Positions 51,870 to 61,001 of a DNA stretch of 64,000 nt are shown piece by piece. The notes below the pieces were generated by a model. It was not told where the DNA came from and did not search any database. It saw nothing but the letters and a program-made list of their open reading frames with translations. The position numbers and the translations under genes are program-made. Location of the stretch: assembly GCF_003952265.1 (NCBI RefSeq), contig NZ_CP034438.1, positions 868,001 to 932,000 of the forward strand, in the 5' to 3' direction. Every line of letters begins with the position of its first letter. The stretch's first letter is position 1. This DNA comes from Flaviflexus salsibiostraticola (lineage in GTDB: Bacteria > Actinomycetota > Actinomycetes > Actinomycetales > Actinomycetaceae).

Positions 51870-52526
51870 GTGGTCAAGCTGGGTCAATGTGAAGCGGTTG
51901 TCTGGGATCTCGACGGGGTCCTGGTCGATACGGAGCCCGATCTCAAGGCGAGCTTCCGGGCGGCGGCGCGTGCTGTCGGCTACGGGGAGCTCACCGAGGA
52001 GCAGGTCTCGAACAGGATCGGCGGGGGAGCGAAGAGGGCTCTCGAGCTGATCTTCGGAGGCGAGCATGCCGAGTATGTCGAACCCGCCCTCGCCCATTTC
52101 AAGGATTACTATCCGCGCCACTCCGCTGTGCACTCGGTCCTCTACCCGGACGTGAAGGAGACACTCGAGTCGTTGCACGGTCATGTGAGGTTTGCGGTCG
52201 CGACGGCGAAGATCCGCACCGCGACGCTCGAGATCCTCGACACCCTCGGCATCATCGACCTCTTCGACTACATCGTCACGGCTGACGATATGACGCGAAT
52301 GAAGCCGGACCCCCAGTCCATTCAGATGGTCCAGGCGAGGTTCGGGGTCGCACCCGAGAGCGTCGTCATGATCGGCGATATGGCGACAGATATTCAAGCC
52401 GCACACGCTGCGGGCTCGACCGGAATCGGCGTCACGTATGGCTACGGCAGAGAAGAGGATATCCGTGCTGCTGGGGCCGACCTGATCATCTCCACCCCGA
52501 AGGAGATTATCCCCCTCATCCGCTGA
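51870..52526 (+). CDS. HAD-family phosphatase (phosphoglycolate phosphatase/beta-phosphoglucomutase-like)
   Basis: A 218-residue HAD subfamily IA enzyme. Motif I VVWDLDGVLVDTEPD (nucleophile and acid/base Asp), motif II VATAKIRTATLE, motif III Lys in RMKPDPQ and motif IV MIGDMATDIQAA. The substrate is not defined. GTG at 51870 is preferred over GTG at 51864 because GAGGAG then sits 6 nt upstream. Confidence 0.88.
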   Translation: MVKLGQCEAVVWDLDGVLVDTEPDLKASFRAAARAVGYGELTEEQVSNRIGGGAKRALELIFGGEHAEYVEPALAHFKDYYPRHSAVHSVLYPDVKETLESLHGHVRFAVATAKIRTATLEILDTLGIIDLFDYIVTADDMTRMKPDPQSIQMVQARFGVAPESVVMIGDMATDIQAAHAAGSTGIGVTYGYGREEDIRAAGADLIISTPKEIIPLIR

Positions 52527-52562
52527 GCACCGCGCAGCGGCCCACGCCCCGGCAGCGATCGC

Positions 52563-53576
52563 ATGCGACAGGATCCGCACGGACGCGGGATTCAACCAGA
52601 ACGGCATGGCCTCGACTTGCTCATTCCCGATGATTTCGCCGCGCTCCTCAGGGACCGCCCAGCCGACCGCCTGCTCTCCCCTGCTTATCCACGGCATGGG
52701 ACAACGGGCGCTGAGTGGCTCGAAGTCCTGCCGGCGATCGTCGCGAAGTCCATGCGGCGCTGGGATCTCATGCTCGATGGCTCCTCGTCGACACCGGTGC
52801 GGACCGGGCAGACGGCACTCGTTCTCGATGTGCTCACGCAGTCAGGCGCCCCCGCCATCCTCAAGATCTCGTGGCCGTTCGTCGAAGCTGCCTTCGAGCA
52901 CCTGGCATTGAGAGAATGGGACGGCCGCGGCATGGTCCGCCTTGAGGCCGCCGAGCCGAAGGACTACGCTCTCCTCCTTGAGCGGCTCGATGCCGACCGC
53001 GAGCTCTCGGCGATGGGCATCCTCGAGTCCTGCGAGGTGATCGGCACCCTCATCCGCACCCTCGATCGGCCGGCACACGCCAGATTCGAATCCCTCGTCG
53101 AGCGATCTGTCCGCTGGGAGGACGAGATGAAGGCTGCGAACCCTCGCGTGCCCCGCCGCCTCATCGCGCAGGCGCGCTCGCACATGACCGATCTGATCGC
53201 TGATCTCACCTCGGGCTCAGCCGACGGCGGGCGCCTCATCGACACCGACCTGCACGATCGGAATGTTCTGGCGCCGCTCGATTCTGGGCGGGGTGACTGG
53301 CTCGCCATCGATCCGCAGGCAGCCGCAGGCGAGCCCGCCTTCGCAGTCGCCCCTATGATGTGGAACCGGTTCTCGGAGACGACCCGCGCGCACAGTCCGC
53401 GCGCCCACGTCCGCATGAGGGCCGGCATCATCTCCGATGCGGCGGGGCTCGATGAGGACCGCGTACGAGCCTGGACCTTCGTCAGACTCGTACTCAACGC
53501 CATCGACGTCGCACACGAGGGCGACAACGAGACGCTCACCCGCTCGATAGCGCTTGCGAAGATGTTCGACCAGTAG
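52563..53576 (+). CDS. APH(6)/streptomycin-kinase-like phosphotransferase
   Basis: A 337-residue protein of the aminoglycoside/hydroxyurea phosphotransferase family. The catalytic loop is LIDTDLHDRNVLAP (Asp near residue 228; the usual His-Gly before it is Asp-Thr) and the metal site is LAIDPQAAAGEPAFAVAPMMWNRF. Chromosomal relatives in actinobacteria do not necessarily give drug resistance, so resistance is not claimed. Start is uncertain; ATG at 52563 lacks a clear ribosome binding site. Confidence 0.75.
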   Translation: MRQDPHGRGIQPERHGLDLLIPDDFAALLRDRPADRLLSPAYPRHGTTGAEWLEVLPAIVAKSMRRWDLMLDGSSSTPVRTGQTALVLDVLTQSGAPAILKISWPFVEAAFEHLALREWDGRGMVRLEAAEPKDYALLLERLDADRELSAMGILESCEVIGTLIRTLDRPAHARFESLVERSVRWEDEMKAANPRVPRRLIAQARSHMTDLIADLTSGSADGGRLIDTDLHDRNVLAPLDSGRGDWLAIDPQAAAGEPAFAVAPMMWNRFSETTRAHSPRAHVRMRAGIISDAAGLDEDRVRAWTFVRLVLNAIDVAHEGDNETLTRSIALAKMFDQ

Positions 53577-53603
53577 GTCCCGACTTCGCTGAAGCAATTC
53601 CGT

Positions 53604-53638
53604 CTCGACAAATGGCGACGTCGGTCTACTCTGATCCT
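53604..53638 (+). promoter_or_regulatory. Promoter of the DUF1206 gene (leaderless type)
   Basis: TCGACA at 53605-53610, a 16-bp spacer and TACTCT at 53627-53632, then six bases and the ATG at 53639. This favours 53639 over the upstream in-frame start at 53612. Confidence 0.6.
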
Positions 53639-54487
53639 ATGGATATCCCCGGGGGAAGCGACTCGCTCGAGCGAGCGTTCAATAAAGCGCACGATGCTGT
53701 CGAGGACGCCGCCGACAACCGATGGTTCGAGTACGTCTCCCGCGTCGGCTACGTCATGTCAGGCCTGGTCCACGCAATGATCGGATGGATCTGTCTCCGC
53801 CTCGGACTATGGGGGAATTCAGGCGAGTCGGCCGATCAGTCGGGCGCACTCGCATCCTATGCCGAGGCCCCCGCCGGCGCCGCGATTCTCATCATCGGCG
53901 GTGTTGCCATGGCAGCACTGTCATTCATGTACCTGCTCGACATCCCCTTCGGCACAGTGGGACGAGCGGGGCGCAAGGCGTTCGATATCGCCAAGGCTCT
54001 GGGGAAGTCAGCCGTCTATGCGGCACTTGCGCTGACCGCGCTGAGCTTCGGTCTGGGGGGCGGATCCGAGTCGGGGTCCGCTGCGGAGGAGGCCGCCGCG
54101 CCATTCCTCAGCTCGATGCTCGGCAGGGGCCTCGTGCTCGCCGTTGGGCTTGCGATCATCGCCATCGGCGTCTATCACGCCCACAAAGGTGTGACACGTG
54201 GGTTCAGAAAGGACCTCGACCCCGCGGGCGACCATCGCGTCAGCGCGGTGATCGACAAGACAGGGCTCGTCGGTTATGTCGCCAAGGGAATTGCCCTCGG
54301 CGGGGTCGGCATCATGGTCGCCTGGGCGGCGATCAGCGCCGACTCGGATAAGGCTCGCGGTATGGACGCGGCGTTCGATGAGATGCGGAGCCTGCCCGCC
54401 GGCGGGATCCTCCTCGCCGCGGTCGGCATCGGTTTCATGCTCTACGGCATCTACTCAGTACTACGGGCCAAGTATCAACAGATGTGA
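53639..54487 (+). CDS. DUF1206 membrane protein
   Basis: A 282-residue protein with three tandem DUF1206 units, each two membrane helices: YVSRVGYVMSGLVHAMIGWICLRLG (about 30-55), KALGKSAVYAALALTALSFGL (about 118-140) and KTGLVGYVAKGIALGGVGIMVAW (about 205-230). Each unit has a conserved Gly-Tyr/Ser pair before the first helix. Function unknown. Followed by tmRNA on the other strand. Confidence 0.85.
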   Translation: MDIPGGSDSLERAFNKAHDAVEDAADNRWFEYVSRVGYVMSGLVHAMIGWICLRLGLWGNSGESADQSGALASYAEAPAGAAILIIGGVAMAALSFMYLLDIPFGTVGRAGRKAFDIAKALGKSAVYAALALTALSFGLGGGSESGSAAEEAAAPFLSSMLGRGLVLAVGLAIIAIGVYHAHKGVTRGFRKDLDPAGDHRVSAVIDKTGLVGYVAKGIALGGVGIMVAWAAISADSDKARGMDAAFDEMRSLPAGGILLAAVGIGFMLYGIYSVLRAKYQQM

Positions 54488-54570
54488 CGCCTGGGCCGGG
54501 CGACGACCTGAGCCTGCCTCTCGGCGCCCACGAAATCGAGTGGCGTGTAGGCGCGGACACGCAGAGCCTG

Positions 54571-54605
54571 GAAAAAGAAACACCCCGGCGCTGAGGCCGG
54601 GGTGT
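54571..54605 (-). terminator. Terminator of tmRNA
   Basis: On the minus strand ACACCCCGGC (54605-54596) pairs with GCCGGGGTGT (54589-54580), followed by TTCTTTTTC. It starts 2 nt after the CCA end of tmRNA. Confidence 0.92.
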
Positions 54606-54607
54606 TG

Positions 54608-54977
54608 TGGTGGAGGCGCCGGGAATTGAACCCGGGTCCAACGACGTCGATCAATGACTTCTCCGGGTGCAGTCTGGATAACGCTGTTTTCGGCCCCAGT
54701 GCTTGTACAGACTTAACACTGACAGACCTAGCATGCTAAGTGTTCCTCTTACCCCACATACAAAGGTAAGAGGCAGTGGCTCTTAAAACGACGTCAGATC
54801 CTGCAGCAAGAGCAGGCTACAGGCTGACGGATTTCGAGGCTCGCTTAGGCAGCGAGGGCGAAATCGGTGCGCTTAGAGTTGGCACCTATTGGTTTGCACA
54901 GAATCGTTTACGAGATGACTGTGCATCCTCGACCCGCTTCTCATCAATCTCGACCGTTGTCGAAACCGATCGCCCCC
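54608..54977 (-). ncRNA. ssrA: Transfer-messenger RNA (tmRNA)
   Basis: 370 nt. The 5' end GGGGGCG pairs with CGCCTCC before A-CCA at the 3' end, the T-loop GGGTTCAATTCCC is present, and the tag frame lies at 54883-54845. The tag reads ANSKRTDFALAA and then stop (resume codon GCC), with the ALAA end recognised by ClpXP. smpB follows upstream in coordinates on the same strand. CCA is encoded. Confidence 0.97.
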
Positions 54978-55045
54978 TATTCTGTTATTCAACAGCTCCA
55001 CCCACGACGGGGTGGACATTGAGTATAACCCACGAACGGTGGCGT

Positions 55046-55567
55046 TTATTCCCTGCGACCCTTGCGGTAGTCCGACATCGCGCGCCTTGCCTCGCGATCG
55101 TCCTGCTGGCGACGGAGAGTCTCGCGCTTGTCCCATTCCTGCTTACCGCGCGCCAAAGCGATCTCGACTTTGGCGCGGCCGCGGATGAAGTAGAGTTCGA
55201 GGGGCACGATTGTGTGGCCCTTCTCTCGCGACCGCTGGCCGAGCCGAAGGATCTCGTCGGCGTGGAGAAGCAGCTTCCGCTTCCTTGTCGGCGCGTGGTT
55301 CGTCCACGTCCCCGCGACATAGACGGGGATCGTGGCGTTCTGCAGCCATGCCTCACCCGAGCGGTCGATCTCGACCCACGCTTCGGTGAGGGATGCTCGA
55401 CCTTCGCGCAGCGACTTGACCTCGGTGCCGGTGAGCACGAGGCCCGCCTCGTAGGTCTCGTCGATGAAGTACTCGTGGCGAGCCTTCTTGTTCCGGGCGA
55501 CGACCTGCCTGGCGTCAGCCTTCTCCTTGTTCTTCAACGCCTGGGATGTGGCGCCTGCTTTGGCCAT
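55046..55567 (-). CDS. smpB: SsrA-binding protein
   Basis: A 173-residue protein that binds tmRNA and brings it to stalled ribosomes. Motifs: ARNKKARHEYFIDETYEAGLVLTGTEVKSLR and the C-terminal tail RETLRRQQDDREARRAM, which reads the empty mRNA channel. It is 68 bp upstream of ssrA on the same strand. A 15-residue N-terminal extension is Lys/Ala-rich. Confidence 0.97.
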   Translation of the reverse strand: MAKAGATSQALKNKEKADARQVVARNKKARHEYFIDETYEAGLVLTGTEVKSLREGRASLTEAWVEIDRSGEAWLQNATIPVYVAGTWTNHAPTRKRKLLLHADEILRLGQRSREKGHTIVPLELYFIRGRAKVEIALARGKQEWDKRETLRRQQDDREARRAMSDYRKGRRE

Positions 55568-55682
55568 GATTCCTCCTCAGACACTGGCATATCATCTTAG
55601 CGCACGCAGATGGGCGCTGCCATGACAACCCTGGCTTCTGGACCGAGTGCGAGTCCGCGCTCCCCCGGCGAACGCTCTTCCC

Positions 55683-57104
55683 TCAGTTGCGGCGAGTGAA
55701 GCCGGCCTGGGTCATCGGGTCGATGACGGAGCCGTCCCTCCAGATCTCGAAGTGGACGTGGCAGCCTGTCACCTGGCCGGTCTGTCCGGTGAAGCCGATG
55801 ACCTGGCCCTGAGAGACACTCTGACCCGGCGAGACGGCGAACCCTCCGAGGTGGTTGTAGACCGAGACGTAGGATGAGCCGTTGATGATGCCGTGGTTGA
55901 TCATGACCTGGTTGCCGCTCGTCCCCGTCAGGTGGGGAGGGCGCGTGGCGGTCACGACGCCGGCAGCAGTTGCAACCTGACCCTCGCCGCAGACAGACCG
56001 GAGATCGACGCCGTTGTGCATCCAGTAGCCACCGGTGATCGGGTACCACCGCATGCCGAATGGTGAGGTGACGTAGACGGGCGCGGGAACGGGCGGGACG
56101 AAAGCTGTCCTCGCCGGGGCTGGTGCCGGCGCCGGAGCTGGCGCAGGTGCAGGGCCGGGTGCTGGAGCGGGTGCCGGGGCGACGTTCTTCCGAGCCTCCT
56201 CCTCGGCCCGTGCACGGGCGGCGGCGTCCCTGGCGTCGGCCTCGTCACGTGCCCTGCGTGCCGCCTCTTCGGCGAGGCGCCTATTCTCCTCATCGATCTC
56301 GGCGATGCGGGCGGCGGTCGATTCCCTGTCGTCCTCGATGCGGGCCATCGAGGCTTGGAACTCACTGCGCCGTGCCTCCAGCTCCTCGGCGTGCTCGGCT
56401 TCGCTCTGCTCGAGGGCCGTCAGCTTGTCCGCCCGCTGCTGGGCGACCGCCTCCTTCGTCTCGAGCTCTGCGACGATGGCGTCCGCCTCTGCCTGGAGGT
56501 CGACGATGTCATCCTCGACGGCGGTCTGGCGGACGAGTCGGTTCTCGTTCATCGCGACCTGCGTCTGCGCCTCGAGGATGAGGGCCGATTCGGTTCGGGC
56601 GATGGAATTCGTTGCCGCGAAGGCGCCGAGCAGATCGTCGTTCGAGGCGACCGTCAACCACATGTCGACGCGGCTGCCGACCGTCTCCCCCCGGTATGCG
56701 GAGCGGGCCAGCTCGTTGAGCGAGGACTGCGTGTCATCGGAGAGCCGGCTGTCGGCGAGGATCTGATCCTCGATGATGAGAAGCTCTGCGCGGGCCGCCT
56801 CGAGCTGGCCGGTGATCCGCTCCTGCTCGCGCTGAGCGGCCGACAGCTCTGAGCGCGCCGTGGCGAGTTCCGCCTGCGCGCCGGGGATCTGGTTCCGGAT
56901 GCCCTCGAGCGCGAGATAGGCCTCCTGCAGGTCGACGTCAACGCCTTCGAGGGAGGACTGCAGCTCCTCCAGCTGCTGCTCGCTCTGCTCCTGCTGTTCG
57001 ACGAGACGCTCTCTCTCATCTTCACTGTCAGCGGTTGCCGCTGTACCGGACACGGCGAGCAGGAGGGCACTGGCGGCGGCGATCAATGCGGTGCGGATTC
57101 TCAT
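55683..57104 (-). CDS. Secreted M23 (LytM) peptidase with coiled-coil domain, partner of FtsEX
   Basis: A 473-residue protein with a signal peptide (residues 1-25), two long coiled-coil blocks (about 27-135 and 175-300, Glu/Gln/Ala-rich), an Ala-Pro repeat linker (about 308-332) and a C-terminal LytM domain. Zinc ligands are complete: HNGVDL (His and Asp) and CHVHFEIW (His-x-His), so unlike EnvC it should be an active hydrolase. Gene order ftsE-ftsX-this gene suggests that FtsEX activates it, as with PcsB and RipC, at cell division. It follows ftsX by 3 bp. Confidence 0.93.
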   Translation of the reverse strand: MRIRTALIAAASALLLAVSGTAATADSEDERERLVEQQEQSEQQLEELQSSLEGVDVDLQEAYLALEGIRNQIPGAQAELATARSELSAAQREQERITGQLEAARAELLIIEDQILADSRLSDDTQSSLNELARSAYRGETVGSRVDMWLTVASNDDLLGAFAATNSIARTESALILEAQTQVAMNENRLVRQTAVEDDIVDLQAEADAIVAELETKEAVAQQRADKLTALEQSEAEHAEELEARRSEFQASMARIEDDRESTAARIAEIDEENRRLAEEAARRARDEADARDAAARARAEEEARKNVAPAPAPAPGPAPAPAPAPAPAPARTAFVPPVPAPVYVTSPFGMRWYPITGGYWMHNGVDLRSVCGEGQVATAAGVVTATRPPHLTGTSGNQVMINHGIINGSSYVSVYNHLGGFAVSPGQSVSQGQVIGFTGQTGQVTGCHVHFEIWRDGSVIDPMTQAGFTRRN

Positions 57105-57107
57105 GGA

Positions 57108-58025
57108 TCAGACTTTCGTGTAGCGACGCAGGGCGACGTAGGAGGCGAAAGCAGTGACGACGAGCGCGCCGCCGACCAGCCACGGCGCGAGGCCGATGAC
57201 ATCGTTGGAGTCGATGAGGCGGATGAAGCGGATGGCCTCATCTGCCCCGGAATCGTCGAAGAAGTAGCGGACGGCGCCGTAGAGAGTGCCGACGGAGAGG
57301 AGGGACCCGATGAGGGCGGCAAACACGCCCTCAAGGACAAACGGTGTCTGAATGATGCCGTTCGATGCGCCGACCATGCGCATGATGCCCGTGTCCTTCT
57401 GCCGGAACATCGCCGACAGCCGGACCATCGTCACGATGAGGAGAAGGGCGGTGAGGATCATCGTTCCGGCGAGCACGGCAGCGATGATCGTCGCTCCGTT
57501 GAGGACGGAGAAGATCGACTCCAGCTGCTCTCTCTGGTCGATGACGTACTCGACGCCGGGCTGGCCGCGCAGCTCGTCGGCCACAATCTGGAACTCCTCC
57601 GGATTGACGAGCTTGACCCGGAACGACACCTGCATCCCGTCCTCATCAATGGCGTCGACCCAGGTCGTCCCCGCCATGATCTCCCTGAAGTTCTCCAGCG
57701 CGTCGGCCTTCGACTCGATATAGATCTCCTCCACGTACGGCGCCATCGCGTCCGACTGAAGGAAGCTGTCGACGGCGTCGATCTGCTCCTGTGTTGCCTC
57801 GCCGCCCGCGCACTGCGCGGTCGTGGGATTGGCCGGGCACATGAAGGCGGTGACCTCAACCTTGTCGTACCACTCGTTCTTCATGTTGCCGACCTGCGTC
57901 TGCAGGAGCGAGGCCGCGCCGAGGAACATGAGCGAGACGAAGGTGACGAGCGCGAGTGACGCGACGACAACCCTGTTGGACCGTATTCCTTTGAACGTCT
58001 GCGAGAGGATGAAGCCGATTCTCAC
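57108..58025 (-). CDS. ftsX: Cell division permease FtsX
   Basis: A 305-residue protein with one N-terminal helix (SNRVVVASLALVTFVSLMFLG), a large extracytoplasmic loop (residues about 45-175) and three C-terminal helices. With FtsE it relays cytoplasmic signals to a peptidoglycan hydrolase. GTG start overlaps the ftsE stop (GTGA, 58022-58025). Loop region carries the Cys pair CPANPTTAQC that may form a disulfide. Confidence 0.95.
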   Translation of the reverse strand: MRIGFILSQTFKGIRSNRVVVASLALVTFVSLMFLGAASLLQTQVGNMKNEWYDKVEVTAFMCPANPTTAQCAGGEATQEQIDAVDSFLQSDAMAPYVEEIYIESKADALENFREIMAGTTWVDAIDEDGMQVSFRVKLVNPEEFQIVADELRGQPGVEYVIDQREQLESIFSVLNGATIIAAVLAGTMILTALLLIVTMVRLSAMFRQKDTGIMRMVGASNGIIQTPFVLEGVFAALIGSLLSVGTLYGAVRYFFDDSGADEAIRFIRLIDSNDVIGLAPWLVGGALVVTAFASYVALRRYTKV

Positions 58026-58717
58026 GCTCTGCCTCCCCTGCCGTAGATGCCGCGCTCCTGGTCCGAGATGACGACGCCCTGATCGAGGGTGACGACGCGC
58101 TTGCGCATCTCATCGACAATGTCATAGGCATGGGTCGCCATGACGATCGTCGTCCCTCTGCGGTTGATGCGGTCGAGGAGTGCCATGATGCCGCCGGCGG
58201 TCTTCCTGTCGAGGTTGCCGGTCGGCTCGTCCGCGAGAAGGAGCTTCGGCCTGTTCACCATGGCGCGGGCGATGGCGACGCGCTGGAGCTCGCCACCGGA
58301 CAGCTCGTTCATCTTCCGCTTCTCTTTGCCGGCGAGACCGACCATGTCGAGTGCCTCGGGCACCGCTGACTTGATGTGGTGCCGCGGGCGGCCGATCACC
58401 TGCATGGCAAGTGCCACGTTGTCGAAGACATTCTTGTCCTCGAGCAGGCGGAACTCCTGGAAGACGCGGCCCACCTGCCTCCTGAGCTTCGGCGTGCGCC
58501 TCGGGGAGAGCTCTGCGAGATTCTTGCCGAGGACAGAGATGCGACCAGAGGTCGCCTGTTCCTCGAGAAGGCAGAGCCTGAGGAAGGTGGATTTACCGGA
58601 GCCCGAGGGCCCCACGAGGAAGACGAACTCGCCCCGCTGGATGTCGAGACTCACGTCGTCGAGCGCTGGGTGGGCGCCCTTCTGGTAAATCTTCGTAACG
58701 TTCTCAAATGTGATCAT
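58022..58717 (-). CDS. ftsE: Cell division ATPase FtsE
   Basis: A 231-residue ABC ATPase: Walker A GPSGSGKSTF, Q-loop VFQEFRLLE, signature LSGGELQRV, Walker B LLLADEPTGNLD and switch His in MATHAYD. First gene of ftsE-ftsX-M23. prfB lies 81 bp upstream on the same strand. Confidence 0.97.
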   Translation of the reverse strand: MITFENVTKIYQKGAHPALDDVSLDIQRGEFVFLVGPSGSGKSTFLRLCLLEEQATSGRISVLGKNLAELSPRRTPKLRRQVGRVFQEFRLLEDKNVFDNVALAMQVIGRPRHHIKSAVPEALDMVGLAGKEKRKMNELSGGELQRVAIARAMVNRPKLLLADEPTGNLDRKTAGGIMALLDRINRRGTTIVMATHAYDIVDEMRKRVVTLDQGVVISDQERGIYGRGGRA

Positions 58718-58798
58718 GCGTCGCCAAGTTCGGTGGGCTGGAATTCAGATTTCAAGCTACCTGAACCCCGTCGACCCATCGGCAAGGCACGCCGTTAT

Positions 58799-59932
58799 CT
58801 AATTGTCATCTTCCGAATGCTGGCCCACCCGCCAGCGGATGCCGGCGTCGATGAATCCGTCGATCTCACCGTCGAACACAGCATCCGGATTGCCCGACTC
58901 GTATCCGGTCCGCAGGTCCTTGACCATCTGATAGGGATGCGTGACGTAGGACCTCATCTGGTCACCCCAGGAGGCCTTGACGTCGCCGGCGAGCGCCTTC
59001 TTCTCGGCGGCCTCCTCCTCCTGCCGGAGGACGAGCAGGCGCGCCTGCAGCACGCGCAGGGCCGCCGCCCTGTTCTGGATCTGCGACTTCTCGTTCTGCA
59101 TGGAGACGACGATGCCGGTCGGAAGGTGGGTCATACGGACCGCGGAGTCGGTCGTGTTGACCGACTGCCCGCCGGGGCCCGAGGAGCGGAAGACGTCGAC
59201 CTTGATGTCCGCCTCCGGGATGTCGATGTGGTCCGTGTGCTCGGTCACGGGAATGACCTCGACGGCGGCGAAGGACGTCTGGCGCCGGCCCTGGTTGTCG
59301 AACGGAGAGATCCGGACGAGCCGGTGCGTGCCGGCCTCGACGGAAAGCGTGCCGTAGGCGTAGGGGGCGTTGACCTCGAGGGTGGCGGACTTGATGCCGG
59401 CCTCCTCTGCGTACGAGGTGTCGAGGATCTTCGTCGGGTACCCGTTGCGCTCCGCATATCGCGAGTACATGCGCAGGAGCATCTCCGCGAAGTCGGCGGC
59501 GTCGACGCCGCCCGCACCTGCCCTGATGGTGATGACCGCCTCGCGGGCGTCGTACTCACCGGACAGGAGTGTCTTGATCTCGAGGTCGTCGAGGTCACGG
59601 TGGATCTTCGCGAGGTCCGCATCCGCCTCCGCGTAGAGGGCCGCGCCGCTCTCGCCGTCGACGATGGACTCCTCCTCCGCCATCTCGACCATCGCCTCGA
59701 GGTCCTCGATCCGCGCGCCCATCGCCTCGATCCTGTTGAGCTCGGACTGGGCGTGAGAGAGCTTCGACGTGACCGCCTGGGCCTTCTCCTGGTCGTCCCA
59801 CAGGTCTGGGGCTCCCGACAGCTCGGTCAGCTCAGCGATCCGCCTCCTCAGACCCTCGGGGTCTGTCACGAGTCGGATCTGTTCGTACGTCGAGCGGAGC
59901 TCAGCGATTTCGGAGGAGTAATCAGTAGCCAC
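58799..59932 (-). CDS. prfB: Peptide chain release factor 2
   Basis: A 377-residue class I release factor. The stop-codon reading motif is SPF ([13 protein letters not shown]) and the catalytic motif is GGQ in [22 protein letters not shown]. There is no internal UGA and no frameshift slip site, so, as in other actinobacteria, RF2 is not autoregulated by programmed frameshifting. GTG at 59932 is chosen (family start [11 protein letters not shown]); the frame extends to 59980 without support. Confidence 0.95.
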   Translation of the reverse strand: MATDYSSEIAELRSTYEQIRLVTDPEGLRRRIAELTELSGAPDLWDDQEKAQAVTSKLSHAQSELNRIEAMGARIEDLEAMVEMAEEESIVDGESGAALYAEADADLAKIHRDLDDLEIKTLLSGEYDAREAVITIRAGAGGVDAADFAEMLLRMYSRYAERNGYPTKILDTSYAEEAGIKSATLEVNAPYAYGTLSVEAGTHRLVRISPFDNQGRRQTSFAAVEVIPVTEHTDHIDIPEADIKVDVFRSSGPGGQSVNTTDSAVRMTHLPTGIVVSMQNEKSQIQNRAAALRVLQARLLVLRQEEEAAEKKALAGDVKASWGDQMRSYVTHPYQMVKDLRTGYESGNPDAVFDGEIDGFIDAGIRWRVGQHSEDDN

Positions 59933-60014
59933 GCTTTCCAGGCTACGGCAAAACCTCGCCGTCGGCGTAGCCATCTTCACGGAGTGTGATCTGGCAGGTA
60001 TCGGCTGTTTCGCC

Positions 60015-60026
60015 TAAGTTGATCAT
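60015..60026 (+). promoter_or_regulatory. Leaderless-type -10 box of the phosphotransferase-like gene
   Basis: TAAGTT at 60015-60020 is followed by six bases and the GTG at 60027. Confidence 0.5.
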
Positions 60027-61001
60027 GTGACTCAGACATCCCTCTTCCTTGCCGCCATCGCCGTTTCAGCGCTGGGGGATGTCGAGATCGTCGCCACCCG
60101 CCCACCGTTCGAATCGACCCCCGACTACCACGTCGGCGGTGTCCTCGACTCGCAGGGCCGGCATTGGGTCGTCAAGTACCCGCGCCACCAGCTCGCGGGG
60201 ACGGCGCTCGAGGCCGAGGCCTCACTGGCCGGTGGGCTCATCGACGCCGTCGATCGAGGAGCGCTCCCCTTCGATGTCATCCGCCCCAAGGCGTTCAGCA
60301 CGGTCCGCGACGGCGGGCGGGCCATGGTGTACCGCGAGCCCTACGGCCGCAGCATCGACCTCGATGCCCTGACGAAGCAGGGGGCTCAGTCGATCGGGCG
60401 TGCGCTCGGCGCCCTGCATGAGCTCGACCCCCAGATCTACGCCTCAGCAGGCGTTCCCATCTATGACGCAGAGGGTCTTCGCCGCCGTCTTCAAACGGAG
60501 CTTGAGGACGTGGCACTCACGCGCATGGCCCCGAGCAGCCTGCTGGGCCGCTGGGATGCATGGATCGCCGAGGACCTGCTGTGGCAGATTGAGACGGTTC
60601 CGGTCCACGCAGACATGGACGAGGACAATGTCCTGTGGGCGAACGGGCAGGTGAGCGCCATCAGCGGATTCGGCCATGCCCACGTCGGAGACCCTGCCGA
60701 GGACTTCGTCTGGCTCGCGAACTCGCTGGATGACGACCTGCTCGATGTCGTCACCGAGTCATATGCCATGTCACGGGGCCGCGGCGGCGACGCCCACCTC
60801 CTCGAGCGGGTGCTCCTGCATTCAGAGTTCGCCCTCGCCCGGTGGCTGCTCCACGGTACGCGCATCGAGTCCGAGGAGATCATCCAGGAGGCGCGGGACA
60901 TGCTCGTCGAGCTCGACGAGTCCATCGCGGCCGACCCTCATGAGATGACCGGGCCGCGATGGCAGATGGAGGAGCCTACGAGCGGAGGCTCGCCCAGCTG
61001 A
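60027..61001 (+). CDS. Phosphotransferase-family protein with altered metal site
   Basis: A 324-residue protein of the aminoglycoside/macrolide phosphotransferase fold. The catalytic loop is PVHADMDEDNVLW (Asp near residue 196, Asn present). The region that normally holds the metal-binding Asp (IDW/F-G) reads AISGFGHAHVGDPAEDFVWLA: Asp is replaced by Gly, while the GDPAED tail is kept. It may be an inactive or substrate-binding relative. In related genomes it sits beside a UvrD/AdnB gene; here their 3' ends overlap by 26 bp. Confidence 0.78.
   Translation: MTQTSLFLAAIAVSALGDVEIVATRPPFESTPDYHVGGVLDSQGRHWVVKYPRHQLAGTALEAEASLAGGLIDAVDRGALPFDVIRPKAFSTVRDGGRAMVYREPYGRSIDLDALTKQGAQSIGRALGALHELDPQIYASAGVPIYDAEGLRRRLQTELEDVALTRMAPSSLLGRWDAWIAEDLLWQIETVPVHADMDEDNVLWANGQVSAISGFGHAHVGDPAEDFVWLANSLDDDLLDVVTESYAMSRGRGGDAHLLERVLLHSEFALARWLLHGTRIESEEIIQEARDMLVELDESIAADPHEMTGPRWQMEEPTSGGSPS

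Noticed and set aside
58799..59932. Programmed frameshift in prfB
   Set aside because: The frame is continuous from the GTG and has no internal UGA or CUUU slip site.
52563..61001. The two phosphotransferase-fold genes as antibiotic-resistance genes
   Set aside because: They are chromosomal relatives with altered catalytic motifs and no mobile context; resistance cannot be claimed from the sequence.
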